Source: a virus. Taken from it: DNA of 64,000 nucleotides. A program made the translations under genes and the position numbers. The stretch is from positions 1 to 64,000 of the IMG/VR virus record IMGVR_UViG_3300025132_000028; one strand, given 5' to 3'. The notes under the pieces are model-generated. The model made no database searches and was not told the origin of the DNA. It saw nothing but the letters and a program-made list of their open reading frames with translations. Positions 41,649 to 50,451 of the stretch are shown here, piece after piece. Numbering within the stretch: position 1 is the stretch's first letter; each line of letters begins with the position of its first letter.

Positions 41649-42073
41649 TGAAAGATAATAAATTTGACCAAATTAATGAAGCATTAGATACATCAATTGA
41701 ATCTAGTATTACTGAGATTCAGAAAGATGCTGTGCCAGTTCCTAAACAAGAAACAAATGATGTAGGTAAAGATTATGAATACACTAGAGGTAACTTGTAT
41801 TCTTTAATTGAAAAGGGACAAGAAGCACTCAACGGAATCATGGAACTAGCAGCAGAGAGTGACAGTCCTAGAGCATATGAAGTTGCTGGTCAAATTTTAA
41901 AAAGTGTTGGTGACACTACAGATAAACTTTTAGATTTACAAAAGAAATTGAAAGATATTGAGGAAGATACTGGAAAACCAATAGGTGGTAATATAACTAA
42001 TAATGCTGTTTTTGTTGGGTCAACTACAGAGTTACAGAAATTGTTAAAGAAAGGATTACTAAATAATAAGTAA
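41645..42073 (+). CDS. 16: small terminase subunit gp16
   Basis: 142 residues; T4 gp16 has 164. It forms the ring that recognises DNA and regulates the large terminase. The central helices EYTRGNLYSLIEKGQEALNG, AAESDSPRAYEVAGQILKSV and TDKLLDLQKKLKDIEED match the gp16 coiled-coil core. The ATG is doubled (ATGATG at 41645), so the protein starts at either codon. It overlaps gene 15. In T4 gene 17 follows directly; here three extra genes intervene, which is common in cyanophages. Confidence 0.9.
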   Translation: MMKDNKFDQINEALDTSIESSITEIQKDAVPVPKQETNDVGKDYEYTRGNLYSLIEKGQEALNGIMELAAESDSPRAYEVAGQILKSVGDTTDKLLDLQKKLKDIEEDTGKPIGGNITNNAVFVGSTTELQKLLKKGLLNNK

Positions 42074-42090
42074 CTGTTCTATCATTTACG

Positions 42091-43011
42091 ATGAGATTAG
42101 ATGAAAACAAAAGTGGTGATAGTTCTTTGCGTGACTGGTTTAGCAAGAGTCGCTCTTCTGATGGTACCCCTGGTTGGGTTCAAATGGGCGGTAAATACTC
42201 AGGAAAACCCTGTGCTAAACAACCAGGACAAAAGACTAAACCAAAATGCGGATCTTCTAAGATGAAGAGCAACCTTAATAAAAAGGAAGAGGATTCTGCT
42301 TTTCGTCGTAAGAACCGTCAAGATCCTAACCCAAATAGAAAAGGTAAGGCAAAGAACGTAGCAACAGAACAAATGAAAACATTTAACACATTTTTTGAGG
42401 GCAAGAAAGATGCCTGTTATACGAAAGTAAAATCTCGTTATTCAGTTTGGCCAAGTGCTTATGCAAGCGGTGCACTTGTCAAATGCCGAAAAGTTGGTGC
42501 AAAGAATTGGGGAAATAAAACTAAGAAAGAAGAATTTGAAGGTACAACGACCTTTGCTAAATTCCAATCAGAATGTTGGAAAACGCATAAAAAAGTAGGA
42601 ATGAAAATGAAAGGAGGCAAGTTGGTAAATGATTGTCGCCCTAAGAATGAAGAAGTTACTAACGAAGCGAAAAATTGTTGGAAAGGTTATGAGAAAAAAG
42701 GATCCCAAAAACTATTCGGAAAAACGTACAACCGCTGTGTAAAAAAAGAGGAGACAACTAATGTCGAAGAAGGAGCAGCATGGACAAAAAAGTCAGGACA
42801 AAGTAAGTCAGGAGGACTTAACGAAAAAGGCAGAAAAAGTTACGAACGCGAAAATCCTGGATCTGACCTTAAAGCACCTAGCAAGAAGGTTGGAAACAAG
42901 CGTAGGTCATCATTCTGCGCTCGAATGAAAGGAATGAGAAAGAGACAGAAACCATCTAACAATACAGGTGATGATAGATTATCTAAGTCACTCAGAGCAT
43001 GGAACTGTTAA
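42091..43011 (+). CDS. modular basic Cys-containing protein, probable internal/virion protein (306 aa)
   Basis: Four parts are visible. Residues 10-70 (LRDWFSKSRSSDGTPGWVQM, GGKYSGKPCAKQPG, KPKCGSSKMKSNLNK) resemble DUF5872. Residue 95 starts MKTFNTFFEGKK, like the targeting peptide of T4 internal proteins, then DACYTKVKSRYSVWPSAYAS. About 180-215 is CWKGYEKKGSQKLFGKTYNR. The end (GRKSYERENPGSDLKAPSKK, RRSSFCARMKGM, SLRAWNC) resembles DUF6321. Each part has paired cysteines and many lysines, suggesting nucleic acid binding. An alternative start at 42373 would yield the targeting peptide as true N-terminus. Its place before gene 17 fits a packaged protein. Family names are from memory. Confidence 0.65.
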   Translation: MRLDENKSGDSSLRDWFSKSRSSDGTPGWVQMGGKYSGKPCAKQPGQKTKPKCGSSKMKSNLNKKEEDSAFRRKNRQDPNPNRKGKAKNVATEQMKTFNTFFEGKKDACYTKVKSRYSVWPSAYASGALVKCRKVGAKNWGNKTKKEEFEGTTTFAKFQSECWKTHKKVGMKMKGGKLVNDCRPKNEEVTNEAKNCWKGYEKKGSQKLFGKTYNRCVKKEETTNVEEGAAWTKKSGQSKSGGLNEKGRKSYERENPGSDLKAPSKKVGNKRRSSFCARMKGMRKRQKPSNNTGDDRLSKSLRAWNC

Positions 43012-43012
43012 G

Positions 43013-43522
43013 ATGAAAAGTTTTCAACAGTTTATGGCAGAGGGTAACCCTACTACCCGTATGATGCAGAAGTCTCAGACACAACAGACTGGTAACATTA
43101 GTGCCGATCGTGGAACTAATGAAAAAGCAAACAGAGTAAAACGTAAAGGTCTCGAAACAGATTTAAAGAAGAAAGGAATTGGATACAAAAAGGGAGTTGG
43201 TGAATATAAATATTCATCAGGAGAAGGTACAGGACGTGAGGTTTCATACCAAACAAGTCCTAAACCAGGAATGTCCAAACGTCGTTTTGGAAAGGTCATG
43301 CGTCGTCTCGGTAGAAAGCATGGTCAAGAGTCTGTAATTACAAAGGATAAAAACAAACCTGCAAGATTACATGACACCGAATCTAAAAAACCTAGTCCCT
43401 CCTTTGGTATAGGTAAATCAAAACCAGGTAAGAATCCTTCTGGTATGGGTCAAACTTCTGGCACAAAAGTTAGAAGTGGAAAACTAGGTAAAACTAATAA
43501 ACCTGCATTTCATTATAATTAA
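43013..43522 (+). CDS. basic protein with capsid-targeting-like N-terminus (169 aa)
   Basis: The start at 43013, one base after the preceding stop, gives MKSFQQFMAEGNPTTR. This matches the N-terminal capsid targeting sequence of T4 internal proteins (MKTYQEFIAE, cut by gp21 after Glu). After the predicted cut the protein is very basic (KRKGLETDLKKKGIGYKKGV, SKRRFGKVMRRLGRKHGQ) with a Lys/Ser/Gly-rich C-terminus, fit for DNA binding inside the head. The longer open frame from 42968 would overlap the previous gene and bury the motif. The identity as an internal head protein is inferred; I do not know a named family. Confidence 0.65.
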   Translation: MKSFQQFMAEGNPTTRMMQKSQTQQTGNISADRGTNEKANRVKRKGLETDLKKKGIGYKKGVGEYKYSSGEGTGREVSYQTSPKPGMSKRRFGKVMRRLGRKHGQESVITKDKNKPARLHDTESKKPSPSFGIGKSKPGKNPSGMGQTSGTKVRSGKLGKTNKPAFHYN

Positions 43523-43523
43523 C

Positions 43524-43598
43524 ATGCCTATTTTTGTTATTGCTGTAGTGCTCATTGTTACAACAGGAGCATTTATAAGATATTATGACCCCCATTAA
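43524..43598 (+). CDS. 24-aa membrane peptide
   Basis: A 24-codon frame filling the gap between two genes: MPIFVIAVVLIVTTGAFIRY then YDPH. Residues 3-18 are a full hydrophobic segment, so it would sit in the inner membrane. The ending FIRYYDPH resembles FHIRYHDRG in the short membrane peptide at 54563. No ribosome binding site is clear. The fit to the gap (one base after the previous stop, three bases before gene 17) argues that it is real. Confidence 0.45.
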   Translation: MPIFVIAVVLIVTTGAFIRYYDPH

Positions 43599-43601
43599 AC
43601 T

Positions 43602-45257
43602 ATGAGTGAGAATGTATATCTTGGTAATCCAAATCTAAAAAGAGCAAATACTCAAATTCAATTTACTGAGGATCAAGTTGTTGAGTTCCTCAAATGTAAA
43701 GATGATCCTGTATATTTTGCTTTAAATTATATAAAGATTGTTTCTCTTGATGAGGGAGAAGTTCCCTTTAAGATGTATGCTTTTCAAGAGAAGTTGGTAA
43801 AAAGATTTCATGCGAATAGATTTAACATCTGTAAGATGCCACGACAGACAGGTAAGTCTACAACTTGCGTGTCGTATCTCTTACACTATGCTCTCTTTAA
43901 TGCCAATGTTAATATTGCTATTCTGGCAAACAAAGCATCAACTGCAAGAGATCTACTAAACAGATTACAATTTGCATACGAAAAACTGCCCAAATGGATG
44001 CAGCAAGGAATCCTTGTGTATAATAAAGGTTCCATGGAATTGGAGAATGGATCTAAAATTATCGCAGCATCTACGTCTGCATCTGCTGTTCGTGGTGGAT
44101 CTTATAATATCATATTCTTAGACGAATTTGCGTTCATCCCGAATCATATTGCTGAACAATTCTTTGCATCTGTTTATCCTACTATTTCTTCTGGTAAAAA
44201 CACCAAAGTAATTATGGTATCTACCCCTCACGGGATGAATCATTTTTACAGATATTGGCATGATGCTGAAAGAGGAGAAAATGAATATGTACCTACTGAA
44301 GTTCACTGGTCAGAAGTACCAGGCAGAGATGCTGTATGGAAAGAGCAAACAATCAAGAACACTTCTGAATCACAGTTTAGAGTTGAGTTTGAATGTGAAT
44401 TCTTAGGATCTGTTGATACCTTAATTGCACCATCAAAACTGAAAACGATGGTTTATGAAAATCCATCCACACAAAATGCTGGTTTGGATGTATATGAACA
44501 ACCTAAAGACAATCATGATTATATGATTACAGTTGACGTTGCAAGAGGTGTTGGTTTTGACTACTCTGCATTTGTTGTAGTTGATATTACTGAGTTTCCA
44601 CATCGTCTTGTAGCAAAATATAGAAATAATGAAATCAAACCTATGTTGTTTCCAAATATTATTTGGCAAGTAGGAAAGAATTACAATAACGCATACATCT
44701 TATGTGAGGTAAATGATATTGGTGATCAAGTTGCATCAATAATTCAATATGATCTTGAGTATCAAAATCTTCTTATGTGTTCTATGAGAGGTAGAGCAGG
44801 TCAAGTTGTTGGACAAGGTTTCTCTGGTAAGAAGACTCAACTAGGTGTAAAAATGTCCAAGACAGTAAAAAAAGTTGGATCATTAAACCTTAAGACAATG
44901 ATTGAGGGTGATAAAGTTATCATTAATGATTATGATATCATCTCAGAACTTACTACATTCATATCTAAAAGCAATTCATTTGAGGCAGAAGAAGGATGTA
45001 ATGATGACCTTGCTATGTGTCTTGTAATATATGCATGGTTAGTTGCCCAAGATTATTTTAAAGAACTTACCGATCAAGATGTTCGTAAAAGGTTATATGA
45101 AGAACAGAAAAATCAAATTGAACAGGACATGGCACCATTTGGTTTTATAGATGATGGTTTAGACAGTGATACATTTGTAGATGCAGAAGGAGACCGATGG
45201 AATAAAGCTTCAGATGAATATGGCGAAAGATCATATATGTGGGATTATCTTTCTTGA
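43602..45257 (+). CDS. 17: large terminase subunit gp17
   Basis: 551 residues; T4 gp17 has 610. It is the ATP-driven packaging motor and headful nuclease. Walker A is RQTGKS at 81-86, Walker B is IIFLDEFAF with D174 and catalytic E175, and the coupling motif is MVSTPHG near 206-211. The nuclease domain has VDVARG with D312 and EVNDIGDQ further on, and the third acidic residue in CNDDLAMCLVIYAW near 472. All catalytic residues seem present. It overlaps the next small gene by one base (TGATG). Confidence 0.95.
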   Translation: MSENVYLGNPNLKRANTQIQFTEDQVVEFLKCKDDPVYFALNYIKIVSLDEGEVPFKMYAFQEKLVKRFHANRFNICKMPRQTGKSTTCVSYLLHYALFNANVNIAILANKASTARDLLNRLQFAYEKLPKWMQQGILVYNKGSMELENGSKIIAASTSASAVRGGSYNIIFLDEFAFIPNHIAEQFFASVYPTISSGKNTKVIMVSTPHGMNHFYRYWHDAERGENEYVPTEVHWSEVPGRDAVWKEQTIKNTSESQFRVEFECEFLGSVDTLIAPSKLKTMVYENPSTQNAGLDVYEQPKDNHDYMITVDVARGVGFDYSAFVVVDITEFPHRLVAKYRNNEIKPMLFPNIIWQVGKNYNNAYILCEVNDIGDQVASIIQYDLEYQNLLMCSMRGRAGQVVGQGFSGKKTQLGVKMSKTVKKVGSLNLKTMIEGDKVIINDYDIISELTTFISKSNSFEAEEGCNDDLAMCLVIYAWLVAQDYFKELTDQDVRKRLYEEQKNQIEQDMAPFGFIDDGLDSDTFVDAEGDRWNKASDEYGERSYMWDYLS

Positions 45258-45487
45258 TGGAATTTGATTTAGATGAGAACCTGTCATTAGGTCATTTGTT
45301 ACTTTCTGATAGACAGTGTAGGACTTGTAGACAGACAAAAAATTTAGTTGATGGGTTTTATCGTACTAGGAAAGATAGAGGACCAGTTGAATCATCATAC
45401 TCATATGAATGCAAAAAATGCACTATTGAAAGGGTAAAGAACAAAAAATTGACAACTAATGAAAGGTGGCAATATCCTGACTGGTAG
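45257..45487 (+). CDS. zinc-ribbon, HNH-like small protein (76 aa)
   Basis: The start at 45257 overlaps the gene 17 stop. The product has CRTCRQTKNLVDGFYRTRKD (about 21-40) and later YECKKCTIERVKNKK: two C-x-x-C pairs about 32 residues apart, the zinc-ribbon layout found in HNH and endonuclease VII-like proteins. The catalytic histidines of an HNH nuclease are not visible, so it may only bind zinc or nucleic acid. In related phages a similar gene follows gene 17, suggesting an accessory to packaging; that role is inference. Confidence 0.65.
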   Translation: MEFDLDENLSLGHLLLSDRQCRTCRQTKNLVDGFYRTRKDRGPVESSYSYECKKCTIERVKNKKLTTNERWQYPDW

Positions 45488-45527
45488 TAAGTTCACGCTA
45501 AGTTTCCCCTGTGTAAAGGTTCAAAAC

Positions 45528-45535
45528 AATAAATA
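45528..45535 (+). promoter_or_regulatory. late-type promoter box before gene 18
   Basis: AATAAATA (one mismatch to TATAAATA) lies 38 nt before the gene 18 ATG in an 85-nt noncoding gap. AAGGAG ten bases before the ATG is a strong ribosome binding site, as expected for a highly made protein. Confidence 0.6.
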
Positions 45536-45572
45536 TTTCTAGACTATTTCTGAGTACGCCAAGGAGTAACAA

Positions 45573-47828
45573 ATGGGCTATCTAAACTTAGCATCTCCAG
45601 GTATTCTGGTTAGAGAAGTTGACTTGACCACTGGTAGAGTGGATGCAACTTCTGATAGTATCGGAGCGCTATGTTCGCCTTTTGCAAAAGGTCCTGTAAG
45701 CCAAGCAACACTCATCGAGAGTGAGCAAGATTTGCTCAACATTTTCGGATCTGCATACAGTGCAGATAGACATTATGAGCATTGGATTTCGGCTTCTTCA
45801 TACCTTGCATATGGAGGTGCATTACGTGTTGTCAGAGCTGACGGCACTGCACTAAAGAATGCATGTGCTGACGATACACCAGGTATTGCCTTTACGGGGA
45901 CTGCTATTAAAATTAAAAACGATCTGGATTTTGAATCGACTGGATATCTAGAAAACGGTATTAGTGGTGTTTCTTTCGTTGCACAAACACCAGGTACATG
46001 GGCAAATAACGTAACTATCTGCGTTGTTGACGGTCAAGCCGATCAACAAATGACTGGTATTAATACAACACAGTTTGCATCTGTCGTTGGTGTTGGTACT
46101 ACACAAAGTGTAAGAGTAACACACTCTCTACAAGTTGGTTATGGTGTAACACAAGCAGTTCCTGCTAACACAGTTCTTGCTGGTGCTGGTTCTACATCAC
46201 TATTGGATGGATTTTTCAAAGGTGTTATTACTGGTATTAGTAGTGCTAAAGGTGGTACTGTTGATGTTAAATTCCATTCTCATGTTTCTACAGCAGGTAC
46301 TGAAACTGAGGTAGATTACACGCCAACTGGTATCTATAGATTTGGAGATACTGGATCACTTGCTTTCCATACTGTTGACGGTGTAACAATCGGTGTTACT
46401 ACGTTAACTAATTCGGATGTTGCTTATGGTACTACTTCTTATACTGGCGAGAACGATTGGTTTGATAACCAATACGTAGGTATTGATAATAATAACTTTA
46501 AGTGGAACGCTGTAGCAGATCGTCCTGGTACTTCTCAGTATTGTTCTGAGAGAAACTCCAGACATGACGAAATGCACATCCTTGTCATTGATGACAAAGG
46601 TTTAATTACAGGTGTTCCTGGTCAAATTTTAGAGAAGCACTTTAATCTTTCCAAAGCAAAGGATGCAACTTCTTCTGTTGCAACACCTTCATGGTATAGA
46701 AAGTATCTTGTCGAAGATTCAGATTACATCTTCGGTGGTAACCAACCTGTTGGTGTTACTACTTCTAGTTTCCAGAAAGATAAGTTTGAGCAAGACAGTG
46801 ACGTTAACTGGAACCAAGATGCACAAGACATCAGTTTTGCTGGTAGAGGTGCTTGGAAGGTTGTAATGTCTAAGGGCGTTAACTACGCTGCATCTGGTTT
46901 AACTGGTGAATTTGCTGCTTCAGTTGGCAACATCTATGCTGGTTATGAATTGTTTGAGAATCCTGAAGAGATTGAAATTAACTTCCTCATCATGGGTTCT
47001 GCGAACTACAGCAAAGAAGGTGCTGCTGCAATTGCAAACAAACTAATTGAAGTTGCAGAATTAAGAAAGGATGCTGTTGCATTCATTTCTCCTTATAGAG
47101 GTGCATTCTTAACAGACGATGCCCTCAACCCAACATCTGAGATCTTAGCTAAGATCACAGGATACTATGCTCCTGTCACATCATCATCTTTCGCTGTTCT
47201 TGATTCTGGTTACAAGTATACCTTTGACCGTTTCAACAAAGAGTTTAGATGGGTTCCAATGAACGCTGATATCGCTGGTCTTTGTGCTAGAACTGATATC
47301 AATAACTTCCCATGGTACTCACCTGCTGGTACTTCCAGAGGTGCGATCCTTAACGCTGTTAAACTTGCGTTCAATCCTGGCAAGAGAGCAAGAGACGAAC
47401 TTTATTCTAATAGAATTAACCCAATCACCTTTAATCCAGGTGGCGGTATCATTCTATTTGGTGATAAGACTGGTCTTGCTAAAGCATCTGCATTCGACAG
47501 AATCAACGTCCGTCGTTTGTTCATCTTCCTAGAGAAGGCGATATCAGCTGCTGCTAGAGATCAACTCTTTGAGTTCAACGATGATATTACAAGAACAAAC
47601 TTTGTAAATATCATTGAACCATTCTTACGTGATGTTCAGGCAAAGAGAGGTATTAGTGACTTCTTAGTTGTTTGTGATGAAACTAACAACACTCCTGACG
47701 TTATTGATCGTAACGAATTTATTGCAGACATATTCATTAAGCCTGCACGTTCCATCAACTTCATCGGTCTTACATTCGTTGCTACTAGAACTGGCATCTC
47801 GTTTGAAGAAGTCGTTGGTAGAGTTTAA
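45573..47828 (+). CDS. 18: tail sheath protein gp18
   Basis: 751 residues against 659 in T4. It forms the contractile sheath. The N-terminus LASPGILVREVDLTTGRVDA is the typical sheath start that links neighbouring subunits. The C-terminal half carries GKRARDELYSNRINPITFNPGGGIILFGDKT and FDRINVRRLFIFLEKAISAA, the most conserved sheath segments, followed by FVATRTGISFEEVVGRV. The extra length lies in a Gly/Thr-rich middle domain (about 130-330), usually the protruding, variable part of sheath proteins. A good ribosome binding site precedes it. Confidence 0.95.
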   Translation: MGYLNLASPGILVREVDLTTGRVDATSDSIGALCSPFAKGPVSQATLIESEQDLLNIFGSAYSADRHYEHWISASSYLAYGGALRVVRADGTALKNACADDTPGIAFTGTAIKIKNDLDFESTGYLENGISGVSFVAQTPGTWANNVTICVVDGQADQQMTGINTTQFASVVGVGTTQSVRVTHSLQVGYGVTQAVPANTVLAGAGSTSLLDGFFKGVITGISSAKGGTVDVKFHSHVSTAGTETEVDYTPTGIYRFGDTGSLAFHTVDGVTIGVTTLTNSDVAYGTTSYTGENDWFDNQYVGIDNNNFKWNAVADRPGTSQYCSERNSRHDEMHILVIDDKGLITGVPGQILEKHFNLSKAKDATSSVATPSWYRKYLVEDSDYIFGGNQPVGVTTSSFQKDKFEQDSDVNWNQDAQDISFAGRGAWKVVMSKGVNYAASGLTGEFAASVGNIYAGYELFENPEEIEINFLIMGSANYSKEGAAAIANKLIEVAELRKDAVAFISPYRGAFLTDDALNPTSEILAKITGYYAPVTSSSFAVLDSGYKYTFDRFNKEFRWVPMNADIAGLCARTDINNFPWYSPAGTSRGAILNAVKLAFNPGKRARDELYSNRINPITFNPGGGIILFGDKTGLAKASAFDRINVRRLFIFLEKAISAAARDQLFEFNDDITRTNFVNIIEPFLRDVQAKRGISDFLVVCDETNNTPDVIDRNEFIADIFIKPARSINFIGLTFVATRTGISFEEVVGRV

Positions 47829-47850
47829 TTTTAATCCCAGGTAAACAACA

Positions 47851-48477
47851 ATGGCACACAGAGGGCAACAAAATTCGATTGCTACCAAATCTAGGACAAT
47901 CGATGACTTTAAACAAAGACTAATTGGGGGCGGTTCAAGAAGCAACCTATTTGAGGTTGTTATGAACTTCCCTGAAGGAGTTGTAGGAGCTGATGTTACG
48001 GATATCGAACTTAAGTCTCGTTTCCTTATCAAAGCAGCACAACTTCCCGCATCCAATGTCACACCAATCGAAGTACCTTTCAGAGGAAGAACTCTGAAAG
48101 TTGCTGGTGACAGAACATTTGATGCATGGACAGTCACAGTAATTAACGATACTGATTTCGCACTTCGTTCTTCTTTTGAGAGATGGATGAACTTTATTAA
48201 TAAGGTATCCGATGCTTCAGGTAGAGTAAATCCTGAAGATTACCAAGTAGACGCTTGGATTCATCAACTTGGTAGAGCAGATGTTTCACCTAATGGTGAG
48301 CAACCAAGTTCTGACTCATTACCTATTCTAAGAACGTATCATTTCTATAATATCTTCCCAACTCAGGTAGCACCTATCGAAGTTTCTTATGAAACAACCG
48401 ATACTATCGAAGAGTTTACTGTTGAATTACAAGTTCAGTGGTGGGAAGCAGGTGGAAATGGCGGATCTGTAGAGTGA
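47851..48477 (+). CDS. 19: tail tube protein gp19
   Basis: 208 residues; T4 gp19 has 163. It stacks into the inner tail tube through which DNA passes. Diagnostic segments are FKQRLIGGGSRSNLFEVVMN, KAAQLPASNVTPIEVPFRGR, LKVAGDRTFDAWTVTVINDT and FALRSSFERWMNFINKVSD, with the end YETTDTIEEFTVELQVQWWE. It follows gene 18 by 22 bases, and its stop lies at the edge of the late box of gene 20. Confidence 0.95.
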   Translation: MAHRGQQNSIATKSRTIDDFKQRLIGGGSRSNLFEVVMNFPEGVVGADVTDIELKSRFLIKAAQLPASNVTPIEVPFRGRTLKVAGDRTFDAWTVTVINDTDFALRSSFERWMNFINKVSDASGRVNPEDYQVDAWIHQLGRADVSPNGEQPSSDSLPILRTYHFYNIFPTQVAPIEVSYETTDTIEEFTVELQVQWWEAGGNGGSVE

Positions 48478-48483
48478 TAAATA
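48476..48483 (+). promoter_or_regulatory. late-type promoter box before gene 20, next to a 10-bp inverted repeat
   Basis: GATAAATA (one mismatch) lies 31 nt before the gene 20 ATG and overlaps the 5' arm of a perfect inverted repeat: ATAGTTAAAC (48481-48490) and GTTTAACTAT (48502-48511), 11-nt loop, 3 nt before the ATG. A transcript started from this box would lack most of the 5' arm, while read-through RNA would keep the hairpin. Confidence 0.65.
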
Positions 48484-48514
48484 GTTAAACAGTAGTCACA
48501 AGTTTAACTATAAA

Positions 48515-50119
48515 ATGGCGAAACTATTTGGTTTTTCAATTGAAGACAAAAAGGGCGATAAAAAGCCTAAAGGCGTAGTCTCCCCTGTCCCCGAAAATAA
48601 CGAGGACGGGGTTGATTACTATATGAGTAGTGGCTTTTATGGTCAGTATGTAGATATTGAGGGTGTCTTTAAAAATGAACAAGACTTAATGCGTAGATAT
48701 CGTGAGATGGCGTTACACCCAGAGTGTGACAATGCTATCGAAGATGTTGTAAATGAAGCAATTGTTTCAGACTTAAACGATTCTCCAGTTGAAATTGAGT
48801 TATCTAATCTTAATGCTAGTGAACCACTAAAGAAAATTATTAGAGAAGAGTTCAAATATATTAAAGATCTTCTATCATTTGATAAGAAGTGTCATGAGAT
48901 ATTCCGTAATTGGTATGTTGACGGAAGAGTTTATTATCATAAGGTAATTGATTTAGATAAACCTTCAGAAGGAATTAAAGAAATCAGGCACATGGATGCC
49001 ATGAAAGTGAAATATATGAGAGTCCTTAAAAAAGAAAAGGGCAATGAGTTGCAAATTGCACAAAATTATGTGCCTGGTAGAAATAATACAATAGCTTTAA
49101 AAGATCCTCAGATCGATGAATTTTTTGCATTTAGTCCTGATAGGAAAGCATATAGTTCAAACGCACAAAAAACAGTCAAAATTGCACCCGATGCTGTAAC
49201 CTATATCACATCTGGATTAGTAGATAGAAATAAACATTTAACACTATCATATCTTCATAAAGCAATCAAGGGTCTTAATCAACTTCGCATGATCGAAGAT
49301 GCACTTGTTATCTACAGATTATCAAGAGCACCCGAAAGAAGAATTTTCTACATTGATGTTGGTAATCTTCCAAAAGTAAAATCTGAGCAATACCTCAGAG
49401 ATGTTATGAATCGTTATCGTAACAAATTAGTTTACGATGCAAACACTGGTGAGATTCGTGATGATCGTAAGCACATGAGTATGCTTGAAGATTTCTGGTT
49501 ACCTCGTCGTGAAGGTGGTAGAGGAACTGAAATCTCTACACTTCCTGGTGGTCAAAATCTTGGAGAACTTGCTGACATTGAATATTTCCAAAAGAAACTA
49601 TATCGTGCACTGAATGTTCCTGAGTCTAGAATTGCTGGAAGTGGTGATGGTTTTAATCTTGGTAGAAGTTCTGAAATTCAAAGAGACGAATTAAAATTCA
49701 ACAAATTTGTTGGACGTTTGAGAAAGAGATTTAGTAATGTATTCCTTGATCTTTTAAAGACACAATTAATTCTAAAAAATATTGTTACTCCAGATGACTG
49801 GGAGGTTCTATCTGAGCATATCCAGTTTGATTACTTAAAAGATAATCATTTCTCTGAACTAAAAGAGAATGAAATGATTACTTCTAGAGTAACATTAGCA
49901 TCTCAAGTAGAACCATATTTGGGTAAGTACTATTCTGTTGAATATGTTAGACGCCATGTTCTTCATCAAACTGATGAAGAAATTAGAGAGATTGATAAAC
50001 AGATTGATCAAGAAATTGAAAATGGAATTCTTCCTGATCCTAATGCTCCAGTCGATGAAATGGGTAATCCCATAGAAGGTGGAGGGGAAGAAATTAACCC
50101 CGAAGGTGGGGAAATATAA
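48515..50119 (+). CDS. 20: portal vertex protein gp20
   Basis: 534 residues against 524 in T4. It forms the dodecameric portal that starts head assembly and binds terminase and neck. Typical segments are LMRRYREMALHPECDNAIED at about 60-80, VDGRVYYHKVIDLD, YLHKAIKGLNQLRMIEDALV, IYRLSRAPERRIFYIDVGNL, DRKHMSMLEDFWLPRREGGR and VPESRIAGSGDGFNLGRSSE. The C-terminus is acidic and Gly/Pro-rich (LPDPNAPVDEMGNPIEGG). The TAA stop overlaps the TATAAATA box of the next gene. Confidence 0.95.
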   Translation: MAKLFGFSIEDKKGDKKPKGVVSPVPENNEDGVDYYMSSGFYGQYVDIEGVFKNEQDLMRRYREMALHPECDNAIEDVVNEAIVSDLNDSPVEIELSNLNASEPLKKIIREEFKYIKDLLSFDKKCHEIFRNWYVDGRVYYHKVIDLDKPSEGIKEIRHMDAMKVKYMRVLKKEKGNELQIAQNYVPGRNNTIALKDPQIDEFFAFSPDRKAYSSNAQKTVKIAPDAVTYITSGLVDRNKHLTLSYLHKAIKGLNQLRMIEDALVIYRLSRAPERRIFYIDVGNLPKVKSEQYLRDVMNRYRNKLVYDANTGEIRDDRKHMSMLEDFWLPRREGGRGTEISTLPGGQNLGELADIEYFQKKLYRALNVPESRIAGSGDGFNLGRSSEIQRDELKFNKFVGRLRKRFSNVFLDLLKTQLILKNIVTPDDWEVLSEHIQFDYLKDNHFSELKENEMITSRVTLASQVEPYLGKYYSVEYVRRHVLHQTDEEIREIDKQIDQEIENGILPDPNAPVDEMGNPIEGGGEEINPEGGEI

Positions 50120-50122
50120 ATA
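50115..50122 (+). promoter_or_regulatory. late promoter (TATAAATA) for gene 67
   Basis: A perfect TATAAATA that uses the stop codon of gene 20 and lies 38 nt before the next ATG. It allows the prohead core genes to be expressed independently of the portal gene. Confidence 0.7.
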
Positions 50123-50160
50123 AATATTAGGATTATAATTTTTATATAAAAAATCAAACT

Positions 50161-50451
50161 ATGAAACCTACTGCTGAACTAACTGATATGTTGACTGGCG
50201 GAACTTCTAATACAGAGGTTGCTGACAAGATCAAAGAGCTTTTGTACGCAAAAGCAGCTGAAAAAGTTGACGCTTTCCGTCCTCAAGTTGCCGATACTTT
50301 TTTTGGTCAACCTGAGCAAGAGGAAGAGGGTGAAGCAAGTGCTGAGGTAGAAACTGAAGTTGGCGATGAATCCGAAACTCAAGTAGATGTCGAAGCAAGT
50401 GCGGAAACAGATACTGAAGAAACCGTAACCGATGAAGAGGAAAAAGAATGA
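50161..50451 (+). CDS. 67: prohead core protein gp67-like
   Basis: 96 residues; T4 gp67 has 80. In T4 it is a minor, acidic component of the prohead scaffold that is degraded by gp21. Here the first half is helical (GTSNTEVADKIKELLYAKAA, EKVDAFRPQVADTFFG) and the second half is nearly all Glu, Asp, Thr, Ala and Val. The assignment rests on position between 20 and 21, size and acidity, because sequence identity cannot be judged by eye. It overlaps the next gene by four bases. Confidence 0.78.
   Translation: MKPTAELTDMLTGGTSNTEVADKIKELLYAKAAEKVDAFRPQVADTFFGQPEQEEEGEASAEVETEVGDESETQVDVEASAETDTEETVTDEEEKE

Noticed and set aside
47664-48137. A 157-codon - strand frame across the 18/19 junction
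   Set aside because: It opposes two well-identified tail genes, has no start signal and its product shows no recognisable pattern.
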